From the NCBI GenBank assembly GCA_910585075.1, contig CAJUED010000002.1:1-50257 (forward strand): 50,257 nucleotides of DNA, given 5' to 3'. The notes under the pieces were generated by a model that was given only the letters and a program-made list of their open reading frames with translations, did no database searches and was not told where the DNA came from. Positions 39,854-48,900 of the stretch are shown here, one piece after another. The stretch is from an uncultured Lachnospiraceae bacterium (GTDB lineage: Bacteria > Bacillota > Clostridia > Lachnospirales > Lachnospiraceae). Made by a program: the position numbers and the translations under genes. Each line of letters starts with the position of its first letter. The stretch's first letter is position 1.

Positions 39854-40288
39854 TTATAGAAATGGGCGGACGTCCTCCACAAGCTTCTGTTCCAGCTTAA
39901 TGAGACGCTTGGTGATATCCTTGGATTTTTCGTCAGCCGCTTTGTACTGATTTAAATATCTGCTCAGAGATTTCACACCCATATTGCAGCCGTCCGTCAT
40001 CAGGTCTGCAATGGTTTCGTCCGACTCGTCCATCGCCAGCTTTACATTGGTCTTCATCCAGGACATACCCTTAGCCATCAGGTCGGGCTTTTTACCCTCG
40101 TCATGAAATTTACTGATCAAGGCCTGTATCTCCTCTTTCAGTTTATCATGCTCTCTCTTACAGTCCGTAAGATATTTCCGGAGTTTTTCATCATGCACAT
40201 AGTCCAGCACATCGTCAATTGACGAAACTCCCATTTTAATGCCTGCGTCACATTCCCGCAGCAATTTTATTGTATCCGGCTCAATCAT
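39854..40288 (-). CDS. Hypothetical helical-bundle protein, ferritin-like/DUF2383-like
   Basis: Protein of 144 aa predicted almost entirely helical, with about four long amphipathic helices (SIDDVLDYVHDEKLRKYLTD, CKREHDKLKEEIQALISKF, MSWMKTNVKLAMDESDETIADL, and the KAADEKSKDITKRLIKLEQKLVEDV end split across the last helix). This layout suggests a four-helix bundle of the ferritin-like or DUF2383 type, but the paired ExxH iron ligands are not convincing. GGAG is eight bases before the ATG. It is a single gene with its own strong terminator. Confidence 0.75.
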   Translation of the reverse strand: MIEPDTIKLLRECDAGIKMGVSSIDDVLDYVHDEKLRKYLTDCKREHDKLKEEIQALISKFHDEGKKPDLMAKGMSWMKTNVKLAMDESDETIADLMTDGCNMGVKSLSRYLNQYKAADEKSKDITKRLIKLEQKLVEDVRPFL

Positions 40289-40418
40289 TGGTTTTGCTCC
40301 TTTTTACTTAAAATAACTGTTCTAATGTTTTTCAAACACGTTTAAGGAGCAGTATGTCCAATTTTATGTCGATTATTCCTGTTATTTTTTCGCAGTAGCG
40401 GATTGCCGGTATACACGC

Positions 40419-41321
40419 TTATTTTTCTTTTGCGGCTATTAAATCATAGTAAAAAATATACTGTTGCAGCGTTCCCTCATATCCTTTATACCGCTCCATG
40501 GGGAAACCGTTGGGATATTGCTGTGTCAGAACCTTATGTATGTGAGTGTCTATGGGAAAGGCCTCTGTTTTGTGCAGGGCAAACAGACAGATGCATTCCG
40601 CCACCTTTACCCCAATGCCATACAATCTCAAGAGCTCAGCCTTTGCTTTCTCATAATCCATTTCTTTCACCGCCTCCAAATCAATCCGGCCTGTGGCAAC
40701 GCTCAGCGCCGTTTCATGTACATACCGGCTGCGGTAGCCCAGATTGCATGCATAGAGCTCCTCCAAAGGCGCATTGGCAAGCCTTTCCGGTGTGGGAAAA
40801 TCATAATAAATCACACCTGATTCCGTTTCCCTTTTCTCCCCATACCTTTCACATAAAAAATCAATACACTTTCTGATCCGCTTAATATTATTTTGCTGGG
40901 ATATAATGAAGGAAACTATCATTTCCCACAAATCCTGACGCAAAATCCGAATGCCGCTGCCAAAGGCGGCCGCCTTCAAAAGATACGCATCCTCTTTGTC
41001 TATCAGACTGATAATCTTCCCGTAATTTTCTTCCAGGTCAAAATAGGATTTCCAGATTTGTTCAAATTCCTCCTCAGTGCAGAAAAAAGTGACCTGTCCG
41101 GGGCTTTCCTCTATTTCCAGATACCTTCCTAATGCGGTCAGGCAATAGCGCCTCGTTTCCTCGGCAACTCTCCCATTTATATCATCTTTGATACTTTTTT
41201 TGATATCTTCTTTTTTACAGTCTGTTTTATGATTTGCATCCTCCAGCCTTCTTAGTCGGAAACACTGGCCGGAATCACATATTTGTTCTATGGAAAAGTA
41301 TTCCTTTTTGATAGAAATCAA
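40419..41321 (-). CDS. 8-oxoguanine DNA glycosylase (Ogg1-like)
   Basis: Bifunctional base-excision glycosylase/lyase of 300 aa. The N-terminal OGG_N region has GQCFRLRRL; the helix-hairpin-helix-GPD domain has LWEMIVSFIISQQNNIKRIRK, then LLRLYGIGVKVAECICLFAL with catalytic Lys239 and the Asp258 of FPIDTHI. Lys plus Asp marks the Ogg1 class rather than AlkA. A Lys/Asp-rich insert near 30-55 is a small oddity. Its ATG overlaps the MATE stop by four bases. Together with nfo two genes upstream it provides oxidative-damage repair. Confidence 0.93.
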   Translation of the reverse strand: MISIKKEYFSIEQICDSGQCFRLRRLEDANHKTDCKKEDIKKSIKDDINGRVAEETRRYCLTALGRYLEIEESPGQVTFFCTEEEFEQIWKSYFDLEENYGKIISLIDKEDAYLLKAAAFGSGIRILRQDLWEMIVSFIISQQNNIKRIRKCIDFLCERYGEKRETESGVIYYDFPTPERLANAPLEELYACNLGYRSRYVHETALSVATGRIDLEAVKEMDYEKAKAELLRLYGIGVKVAECICLFALHKTEAFPIDTHIHKVLTQQYPNGFPMERYKGYEGTLQQYIFYYDLIAAKEK

Positions 41322-42679
41322 CTGCCGTCCTTCCTCCCCTGCACTTTTTTCAATCTGTAACCGCTGATTTTACGTATGCATGCAATTCCCGTTACGTCCG
41401 CCAAAAACCAGCCTATAGGAATGGCCCACCAGATTCCCTTCACGCCAATTTGCGGCAAAGGTGAGAGCAGATAGGCGAGAAGCACTCTGGTTCCTAAGGA
41501 TATCACCGTGAGAACCAGAGACATTTCCGGCTTTTCCACGCCCCTGTAAAAACCATATAAAAGAAACAGGATTCCTATCCCACAGTAAAAAGTCCCTTCT
41601 ATCCTCAGATAATCTGTTCCTGTCCGTATAATAGCAGTTTCTCCCCCATCCACAAATATCTGCATCAGCCATGGGGCCAGCACAAAAATCCCTGCGGAAA
41701 TAACCACACAAAATGAAACGGATACCACTACTGCCCGCACCACGCCCTGTCTGACGCGCTCCCTGGCTCCTGCCCCGTGATTTTGCGAGATAAAGAGAGA
41801 AAAAGCATTTCCAAATTCCTGAGCGGGCATATAGGCAAAGGAATCAATTTTCACCGCCGCAGCAAAAGCCGCCATCACCACCGGGCCAAAACTGTTTACC
41901 AGACCCTGTATCATCAGAATGCCAAAATTCATCACCGACTGCTGAACACAGGCGGCAAAGGAATTGCGTACAATCTCCGCCCCTGTTTTCTTGTCCGGGG
42001 ATATTTCTTTTCTGTGGGGACGCAAATCCGGTTCCTTCACCCAGGTATAAATCCCGATTCCTATTCCTGAGAGAGCCTGGGCGATCACCGTTGCCGCCGC
42101 CGCACCGCCAACTCCCATTTTCCATCCCACTACAAATAAAATATCCAGAAAAATATTCAGCACCGTTGCCGCTCCCAAAAACCACAAAGGCACTACGGAG
42201 TTTCCAAGAGCCCGCAGAAGAAAGGCAAAGAAATTGTACAAAAATACAAACAGGATTCCACTGAAAATCACCTTTACATACTCATACATCAGCGGGTACA
42301 CGCTTTCCGGCACCTGCAGAATACGCAGTATAGGATGAATACCTGCAAAAACCAACATGTTTAAAATCACCGTCACCGCGGTAATAAACAGAAAAGAAGT
42401 CAGCATACTCTTTTTCATCTGTAACATTTCTTTTTTTCCATAATAAACGGAAAAAACCGCTCCGCTACCCATACACAGCCCGATTAAGATGGAAGTCAGG
42501 AAGGTCATCAGCGTATAAGCGCTTCCCACTGCCGCAAGGGCCTCCGGCCCCAAGTACCTTCCCACAATCAACGTGTCCGCTATGTTATAACACTGTTGAA
42601 GGAGGTTGCCCAATATCATGGGGCCTGCAAACTTTAACATGGTTCCTGTTACGCTTCCCTGTGTCAAATCTTTTTTCAT
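41318..42679 (-). CDS. MATE-family multidrug/Na+ antiporter
   Basis: Polytopic membrane exporter of 453 aa with about 12 hydrophobic helices in two homologous halves. Typical MatE segments: PMILGNLLQQCYNIADTLIVGRYLGPEALAAVGSAY and the second-half FGPVVMAAFAAAVKIDSFAYMPAQEFGNAFSLFISQNHGAG. It belongs to the NorM/DinF-like group; DinF-type MATE pumps are linked to oxidative stress in some bacteria, fitting its place between nfo and ogg. Start ATG 42679 follows GGAG by seven bases; the longer frame to 42703 lacks a site. Confidence 0.93.
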   Translation of the reverse strand: MKKDLTQGSVTGTMLKFAGPMILGNLLQQCYNIADTLIVGRYLGPEALAAVGSAYTLMTFLTSILIGLCMGSGAVFSVYYGKKEMLQMKKSMLTSFLFITAVTVILNMLVFAGIHPILRILQVPESVYPLMYEYVKVIFSGILFVFLYNFFAFLLRALGNSVVPLWFLGAATVLNIFLDILFVVGWKMGVGGAAAATVIAQALSGIGIGIYTWVKEPDLRPHRKEISPDKKTGAEIVRNSFAACVQQSVMNFGILMIQGLVNSFGPVVMAAFAAAVKIDSFAYMPAQEFGNAFSLFISQNHGAGARERVRQGVVRAVVVSVSFCVVISAGIFVLAPWLMQIFVDGGETAIIRTGTDYLRIEGTFYCGIGILFLLYGFYRGVEKPEMSLVLTVISLGTRVLLAYLLSPLPQIGVKGIWWAIPIGWFLADVTGIACIRKISGYRLKKVQGRKDGS

Positions 42680-42752
42680 TGCAATTCTCCATATTTTGGC
42701 CATTTATTTCCGATAATCTACGAAATGTATCTGAAAATATTCCGGACGAAAG

Positions 42753-43589
42753 TCAGCCTTCTCCCAACTTACCCCGAATCATCTCTATCTCTTTTTTATG
42801 TCCCTTATCATCCAAAGGGGTTTCCAGATAAAATGGAAGCTCCCGAAGCAGCGGATGCTCCATCACCCGCAGCAGCGCCTCTATCCCTATCTCCCCGTCG
42901 CCTATGGTGGCATGCCGGTCTTTGTGGGACGCAAAGGGCATCATACTGTCATTGAGGTGAATTGCCCGCAAAAGGTCAAGACCGAGAATACGGTCAAATT
43001 CGGCCAGAACCCCATCCAAGTTATTTACGATATCATATCCCGCTGCAAACACATGACAGGTATCCAGACAAATACCCACTCTTTCCGGATACTTAAGGCC
43101 GTCACGAATTGCCCGCAGCTCGTCAAAGCTGACGCCTATCTCCGTGCCCTTTCCTGACATGGTCTCCAAGAGTACCGTAATATTCTCCTTGCCTGTAAGT
43201 GCCTGATTCAAACCTGCAATTATGTTTTGAATACCCTTATCAGGCCCAATCCCGGTATGGCTTCCCGGGTGAAAAACAATGTTTTCAATTCCCAGCCCGT
43301 CCATTCTGGCAATGTCCTCTTTGATAACCATGCAGGCAAACTCATATACCTCCGGCTTTGGGCTTGCAAGGTTTAAAGTGTAGGGCGCATGAGCCAGCAC
43401 CGGGCCAAGATGGTTTTCTTTTCTTATCTGCCCAAATTTAGCGTTCTCAGCCTCGCTATAAGTTTTGTAGCTGGAGCCACGGGGATTGCGGCTGAACATC
43501 TGCATGGTATTTGCATTCATTTTCACCACGTTTTCAGCCATCTTTGCAAGGCCGTCCGCAATGGACATGTGGGTTCCTATTGTTAACAT
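42753..43589 (-). CDS. nfo: Deoxyribonuclease IV (AP endonuclease, Nfo)
   Basis: Class II AP endonuclease of 278 aa, cutting DNA 5' to abasic sites. The TIM barrel with three zinc ions shows the family signatures: NTMQMFSRNPRG, HAPYTLNLASPKPEVYEF, VFHPGSHTG, LLETMSGKGTEIG, GICLDTCHVFAAGYD, HLNDSMMPFASHKDRHATIGDGEIG and FYLETP. Length is typical. First gene of a likely operon nfo-MATE-ogg; products of Ogg are abasic sites that Nfo can process. Confidence 0.97.
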   Translation of the reverse strand: MLTIGTHMSIADGLAKMAENVVKMNANTMQMFSRNPRGSSYKTYSEAENAKFGQIRKENHLGPVLAHAPYTLNLASPKPEVYEFACMVIKEDIARMDGLGIENIVFHPGSHTGIGPDKGIQNIIAGLNQALTGKENITVLLETMSGKGTEIGVSFDELRAIRDGLKYPERVGICLDTCHVFAAGYDIVNNLDGVLAEFDRILGLDLLRAIHLNDSMMPFASHKDRHATIGDGEIGIEALLRVMEHPLLRELPFYLETPLDDKGHKKEIEMIRGKLGEG

Positions 43590-43658
43590 ACTCTTTTATC
43601 CCTTCTTAAACTTCACCACCGCTTAATTTTCCGTCGGATAATTCTCATTCCTATCCGT

Positions 43659-43718
43659 ATTACTCTCATTGCTGTCAAATTACTCTCATTATCAGTATTA
43701 CTCCTGTCATTGTCAAAC
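43659..43718. repeat. Degenerate tandem repeat (ATTACTCTCATT-type)
   Basis: Three imperfect copies of ATTACTCTCATT followed by a GTCAA or similar tail lie in the gap between the IbrB-like gene and nfo. On the minus strand this is the 3' region of the IbrB-like gene and the upstream region of nfo. Confidence 0.7.
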
Positions 43719-43720
43719 AC

Positions 43721-44257
43721 CTACTCCGCATTTCCGGTTATCTCCTCCACCGGCTGCCATGCCTTTCCAAACTTTACATCCTTAAACATAGTCATAAGCC
43801 CTGTGATCTGCTTAAGCCTTAAGATTTCGTCCCTGTCCATCCCAAGATGCCTGGAAATCCATGCGTCTGACCGCCCCATCTCCTGGAGCTCTTTCACAAT
43901 ATTGCTCATTAAATCCACATTATGGCTTCCTCTTGCCCTGTTATGACGGATGGTGCTTGCCATTCTCTGGTCAATGGGTTTACGAATCACTGAAACAGGC
44001 AGCATCCCTTTTTCTCTCTCATATATATCGGCATGTTCCAGCATGATCCTGTAGCGGTGAAAGCCGTCCACAATCACATAAATGTCATTTTCCCTGCTGT
44101 AATAGCAGACAATTGGCATGGTATACCCGTCTTCTTTAATGCTCTCATAGAGAAGCTTCATTTCAGGCGGCGCCACTGCGTTTGGGTTGTAGGTATTAGG
44201 CTTAATCTTATTAATAGGAACTGAAATCACATTATAAACCGGGCTTTTATACTCCAT
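43721..44257 (-). CDS. IbrB-like ParB/sulfiredoxin-fold protein
   Basis: Protein of 178 aa with an N-terminal ParB nuclease-like domain: INKIKPNTYNPN, IKEDGYTMPIV and the phosphate-binding equivalent VDGFHRYR (63-70). A helix-turn-helix-like helical part follows (NIVKELQEMGRSDAWISRHLGM, about 120-155). ParB-fold domains bind nucleotides and some act on nucleic acid. It follows the PP-loop gene by 148 bp, the same partnership as IbrA/IbrB of E. coli prophages. GGAGG lies eight bases before ATG 44257; the longer frame to 44308 has no site. Function is unknown beyond that. Confidence 0.85.
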   Translation of the reverse strand: MEYKSPVYNVISVPINKIKPNTYNPNAVAPPEMKLLYESIKEDGYTMPIVCYYSRENDIYVIVDGFHRYRIMLEHADIYEREKGMLPVSVIRKPIDQRMASTIRHNRARGSHNVDLMSNIVKELQEMGRSDAWISRHLGMDRDEILRLKQITGLMTMFKDVKFGKAWQPVEEITGNAE

Positions 44258-44365
44258 ACTTTTATCCTCCGTATCAACTTCACTTTGCCTGGCAATGCTT
44301 ATTTCCATTTTTTCGCAAATTCAAGTTCTTCTTAAATTTCCTTAAATAGCACTCCCAGTTTTATA

Positions 44366-44389
44366 TTTGTTCAAATTTCCATGAACAAA
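44366..44389. promoter_or_regulatory. Inverted repeat between IbrA- and IbrB-like genes
   Basis: TTTGTTC (44366-44372) and GAACAAA (44383-44389) form a perfect seven-base dyad. The loop contains ATTTCCAT, the same 8-mer as the half-site of the palindrome in the upstream promoter region. Confidence 0.45.
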
Positions 44390-44405
44390 AAGGCAACACT
44401 GATTT

Positions 44406-45728
44406 TTACTCTATACCTTCAATACTTTTATACTTATTTTCGATAATCGCCAGCCGTTTCTTCTGCTGCTTGCTCATACCAAATCCCATAAACCGGCAGA
44501 GATGGTCGTTTTTTAAAATGCAGTAACACATTCTTTTCCAGCTAGGAATATCCTTTGTGGTCTTGATATCGTCCGTATCGTCCGGAATGTTCCCCTCAAA
44601 TACGACTCTTGTCTTTTTGTTGGCTGTGTAATTCGAAACGCCGTTGCGCCGGATTTTATACCCATGGCGTTCTAACTCCAGAATGGTTCCCTCATCCAGG
44701 CCTCCTCCGGTCTTATGCCAGAATTCTATGGAAGTCTTGAATTTCTTTATGTAGTTGTTGCGCAGTCTTGCAGGGAGGGTATCTAACAAAAATAGTGTGT
44801 AGGATTTCCAGGTGTGGCCTTCAGGCATGGTGATATTCCGGTATCCCATAGCCTTAGTCCTCCCATAAATATTGGCAAAATTTGCTCCCTGCACTCTGCC
44901 CACCAGCTTCACCCAGATTTCCGGGTCTATGACTCTGTATAAGTTCAAAGCATCCTTTGAATAATCGTTAAAAGGGGAGGCAACGCGCATTTGAGAAACC
45001 TTAAGACCGGCCATATAGTAAAGATCGTACAGATGGTTGTAATCATAATTAAAAAGATAGTTGGCATGCCATACGTCCGATGATGACCAGTCATAGAGCG
45101 GCGAAGCGCACCAGACATCCTTAAACTGTTTGGTAATCCAGCAGTTTCCCTCATATCCATATTTTTTATTTACAAAACCGTTATATCTTTGCAGGGATTC
45201 ATCCGCCCGCATGCCAAGCAGGCACACTGTTTTCCGGTTGCCATGGGCCATTCTGTACCAACGGCCAAACTGCTTGGAAAGATCCTCCTGATGCATCTTG
45301 TAGCGATAGGTAGTCATGGGATTGTTTTCCAGATTTATCACATAATCCTTCCTGGGCATTTCCCTGACCCAGATATCCTTTTTCGTATCATCCCAGGGGT
45401 ACCAGTACATCTCATAGCTGCTCAGCGCCGTCCTTGTTGCCATGGGGAGACATACCCAATAAGGGTGCACTTTATCTTTGATCCGCTCGAAAGTCCTCTC
45501 CACATACTCTGTAGTCACTGTGTACTGTGCCTCAAAGTCCTGATGAAAGACGCCGACTTTTCTTCTGGGCCAGTATTTTTTCTGATAATCCAGCACCAGA
45601 TTCAATAAAAGGCCGCTGTCCTTGCCGCCGGAAAAAGAAACATAGATGTTATCAAATTCTTCGAAAAGAAAATGAAACCGATCCTGCAGGGCTTCATAAA
45701 CATTCTTCGCCATATATTCTCTTATCAT
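44406..45728 (-). CDS. IbrA-like PP-loop ATPase (PAPS reductase family, DUF3440)
   Basis: Protein of 440 aa of the phosphoadenosine-phosphosulfate reductase family. The PP-loop SGGKDS is at 33-38. Downstream blocks LLGMRADESLQRY and WCASPLYDWSSSDVWHANYLF match the family, but a C-terminal extension (about 290-440, the DUF3440 region) sets it apart from sulfate-assimilation CysH. The closest known type is IbrA, paired with the ParB-fold IbrB. PP-loop enzymes activate a substrate by adenylation, as in tRNA or DNA sulfur modification (DndC, SspD). The ATG at 45728 follows GAAGGAAT. Promoter and palindrome are upstream. Chemistry here is unknown. Confidence 0.87.
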   Translation of the reverse strand: MIREYMAKNVYEALQDRFHFLFEEFDNIYVSFSGGKDSGLLLNLVLDYQKKYWPRRKVGVFHQDFEAQYTVTTEYVERTFERIKDKVHPYWVCLPMATRTALSSYEMYWYPWDDTKKDIWVREMPRKDYVINLENNPMTTYRYKMHQEDLSKQFGRWYRMAHGNRKTVCLLGMRADESLQRYNGFVNKKYGYEGNCWITKQFKDVWCASPLYDWSSSDVWHANYLFNYDYNHLYDLYYMAGLKVSQMRVASPFNDYSKDALNLYRVIDPEIWVKLVGRVQGANFANIYGRTKAMGYRNITMPEGHTWKSYTLFLLDTLPARLRNNYIKKFKTSIEFWHKTGGGLDEGTILELERHGYKIRRNGVSNYTANKKTRVVFEGNIPDDTDDIKTTKDIPSWKRMCYCILKNDHLCRFMGFGMSKQQKKRLAIIENKYKSIEGIE

Positions 45729-45783
45729 ATTCCTTCACCTGCAGTAATAGATTTTCCATATGAATAGATTTTTATTTTAAAAA

Positions 45784-45844
45784 ATTTCCATTTTATGGAA
45801 ATACCGCTAATAGTGAATTTATCATAAAAAGCTGGTAAGTTCAA
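45784..45844 (-). promoter_or_regulatory. IbrA-like gene promoter with downstream palindrome
   Basis: Minus strand: -35 TTGAAC (45839-45844), 17-bp spacer, -10 TAAATT (45816-45821). Just downstream lies the perfect palindrome ATTTCCAT-TTT-ATGGAAAT (45784-45802), placed where a repressor would block transcription. Confidence 0.65.
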
Positions 45845-45868
45845 CAAAATACGGTAATATTTGCGCGC

Positions 45869-45931
45869 AAAAAATATGCCGATACCTTACAGAGTTTCCT
45901 TTCCTTCCCGGAATCTCATAAGATATCGGCA
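45869..45931 (-). terminator. Terminator of the hybrid kinase gene
   Basis: TGCCGATA (45877-45884) pairs with TATCGGCA (45924-45931); inner bases CTTA/TAAG and others extend the stem. On the minus strand it is followed by TATTTTTT (45869-45876). Confidence 0.85.
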
Positions 45932-45980
45932 CACTATTTTTCTATAAAAGAACAAACAGAACCTCCAAAGAGGAACACTT

Positions 45981-48900
45981 TTATTCTACAAATTTTTTCA
46001 GCACGGATATGAAAATATCCATATCAAGCGGCTTCGCAATATGGGCGTCCATGCCGTTCTTGATTGCCGCCTCCTTATCCTCCTCCAGTGCATTGGCCGT
46101 CATGGCAATGATGGGCAGGTGTTTCACATCTTTCCTGGGAAGTCTTCTGATGGTTCTGGTAGCTTCATAGCCGTTCATAATGGGCATCTGTACATCCATC
46201 AAAACCGCATCATAATAGTATTCTTCCGCCTTCTCCATCATTGCAACCGCATCCGTCCCGTCAGGTGCCGTCTCCACCAGGAAACCGGCCTCCTCTAAAA
46301 TCACCTGTGCTATCTCCCGGTTCAATTCGTTATCCTCCACCAGCAGGATCCGCTTTCCGCTAAAATCCGCCAGGGTCCATTCAGGAGCCTCATCCTGTTT
46401 TTCAAGCAGATTGTTGGCTGCAAGCAGCACGGTCTTTAAATCGGACATGAACATGGGCTTCGCACAGAAGGCCGTAACCCCTGCCTCCTTTGCCTCGTCC
46501 TCGATATCAGACCAGTCATATGCTGTCAGGATGATAATGGGAGCCTCATTGCCGATTACATTCCGAATCCTTCTGGTTGTCTCCACCCCGCTGAATCCCG
46601 GCATCTGCCAGTCTATGATAAAGGTATGATAGGAATCCCCCTCATCATGGGCGCTCTTTGCCCGGTACACCGCCTCTTTTCCTGAAGTTGTCCATTCGGC
46701 GCGCAGGCCAATCTGTTTTAACATCTTGCTGACACTGTCACAAGTGTTCAGGTCATCATCCACCACCAGAGCCCGCAGGCCCTCTAACTCTTTAATCTGG
46801 GCCGCTGTCCTTTCCACATCCTGAAGCTTTAACTCAAGTTGTACCGTAAATGTGCTGCCCTTGCCCATCTCGCTTTCCACATTGATGGTACCGTTCATCA
46901 TCTCCACAATATTTTTAGTGATGGCCATACCGAGTCCTGTACCCTGAATACCGCTCTGGGTCACCGTGGACTCTCTCTCAAAGGGCTCAAAAATATGCTG
47001 TACAAACTCAGGGGACATTCCGATACCATTATCCTTAATGATAAAGGTATAATCTCCATAACCATGACGGAATGTGGTCTTTTGCATGATGCGGAAGGAG
47101 ACCGTTCCCCCTGCGGGCGTATATTTTACCGCATTGCTGAGCAGGTTGATAAATACCTGATTTAGCTTAAGTGGATCCGCTATCACGTTTTCATTGGTAA
47201 CCTCAAAGGTATCTATAAACAGTTCCAGCTGCTTTGCCTTGATTTGCGGCTGGATAATGTTGACAAGGTTGTGCATCTGTTCGGAAATATTGCACTCCTG
47301 CTCCTTGATCTGCACTTTTCCGCTCTCGATTCTGCTCATATCCAGAATATCGTTGATCAGATTGAGCAGATGGTTGCTGGAAGAAAGCACCTTCTGCAGG
47401 CAGTCCAAAACCTGATCCCTATTGTCAATATGGCTCACCGCAATGGTTGAAAAACCGATGAGCGCATTCATAGGCGTTCGGATATCGTGGGACATATTGG
47501 ACAGGAATGTAGTCTTGGCTCTGTTTGCATGCTGGGCCTGCATCAGGGCATCCTGGAGGGCCTGGGTCTGTTCTCTCTGTTTTCTGACCTGTTCCGTGAT
47601 ATCCTTTGATACCACCATCACCATAATATCCCCGGTATTGTCATCCTTAGTCATCACAAAGGACTGGCGCACACACATCTGTTCCTCTCCGGCGTTCTTT
47701 CCCCAGTATTCCGCAATAACCTCCCGGTCACCCTGTTCAAAGCATTTGTTCAGGTTCTCTATGTTGATAATGGATGTATAATCTTCCACAGATTCCTCTA
47801 AAATAAAATGTTTCCACTTTTCAAAGCAATCCGATGCCTTACATGGAGCCGTCAATCCCACCTTTTGCAGCAGAGATATCTTCTGTCCATCCACAACTCT
47901 GATGACATCCTGCTCAATCAGATCCTGGGTCAGATTAAACTCAAAGCTGCAGAAGGAATTTGACATAATGGCAATCTGGTACTGCCTTTCCTTGCGGTTT
48001 GCAAGGGATTTCTCCGCCTGGGCACGCAATTCCCTTTCTTTTAACTCCGTCACATCCTGACGGATGAACAGAACCTTGGAAACCCTTCCCTCTTTTCTTT
48101 CCAGGCAGATAATGTTGATATGTTCCCACTCGGTTTTTCCGTCTTTTATGATATAACGCTCATACCGCAGATCATTATGCTCTGCCATAGCCGAGACAAT
48201 GGCATCCCTTTCCATAAAATCTGCAAACTCCTGGCGCTTATCTTCTTCCATGGAATAAGACAGATAAGCCGCCAGCTCCTGATATTTCCCGCTGCCTGCA
48301 ATGCCTTCTTCTTCCGGCCTGGTCCCTGCCAGATATTGATAGCTGTCCTTCTCAAAATCTACCATAGCAAACCGGGAAAACAGCGTGTTGACGCCGCTTA
48401 TGATATATCCCATCTCCCGGTTTTCTTTCTCTAACTGTTTCCGCTTGCGTCTTGCCCTGACTAAAATGAAAATAATGTAAAGCACAAACAGGACAATCAG
48501 CATAACCTCCAGCTGAATCCCTACCAGATTTTCCTCCTCTATCATGCGCTGAGTAACATCTTTCGGAAAAGTCTGTACGAAAACATAATCATTTTCCGGC
48601 AGGTATGTGACACAGACATTATCAGTCTTGCTGGATGATTCGCATATAAAAGCTCCCTCTCCGCCATTCTCAAATATATGCCTTACCTGAGCGGCAACCG
48701 CCTGGTCGATCATTCCTGTCTCTGTCAGGGTATCCAAAATATGGTCCTCATAAACCAAGTCGTCCGAGCTGGCAATCACCCTGCCGTCCGGCGTACATAA
48801 AAATACCAGGGCTTCCTCCCCAAAGTATGTGGTTGAGAGCATGCTTTTTAAATATTCTTCGGCCAAAAAGGAGCCCCGCAGCACACCGATGATCTCTCCT

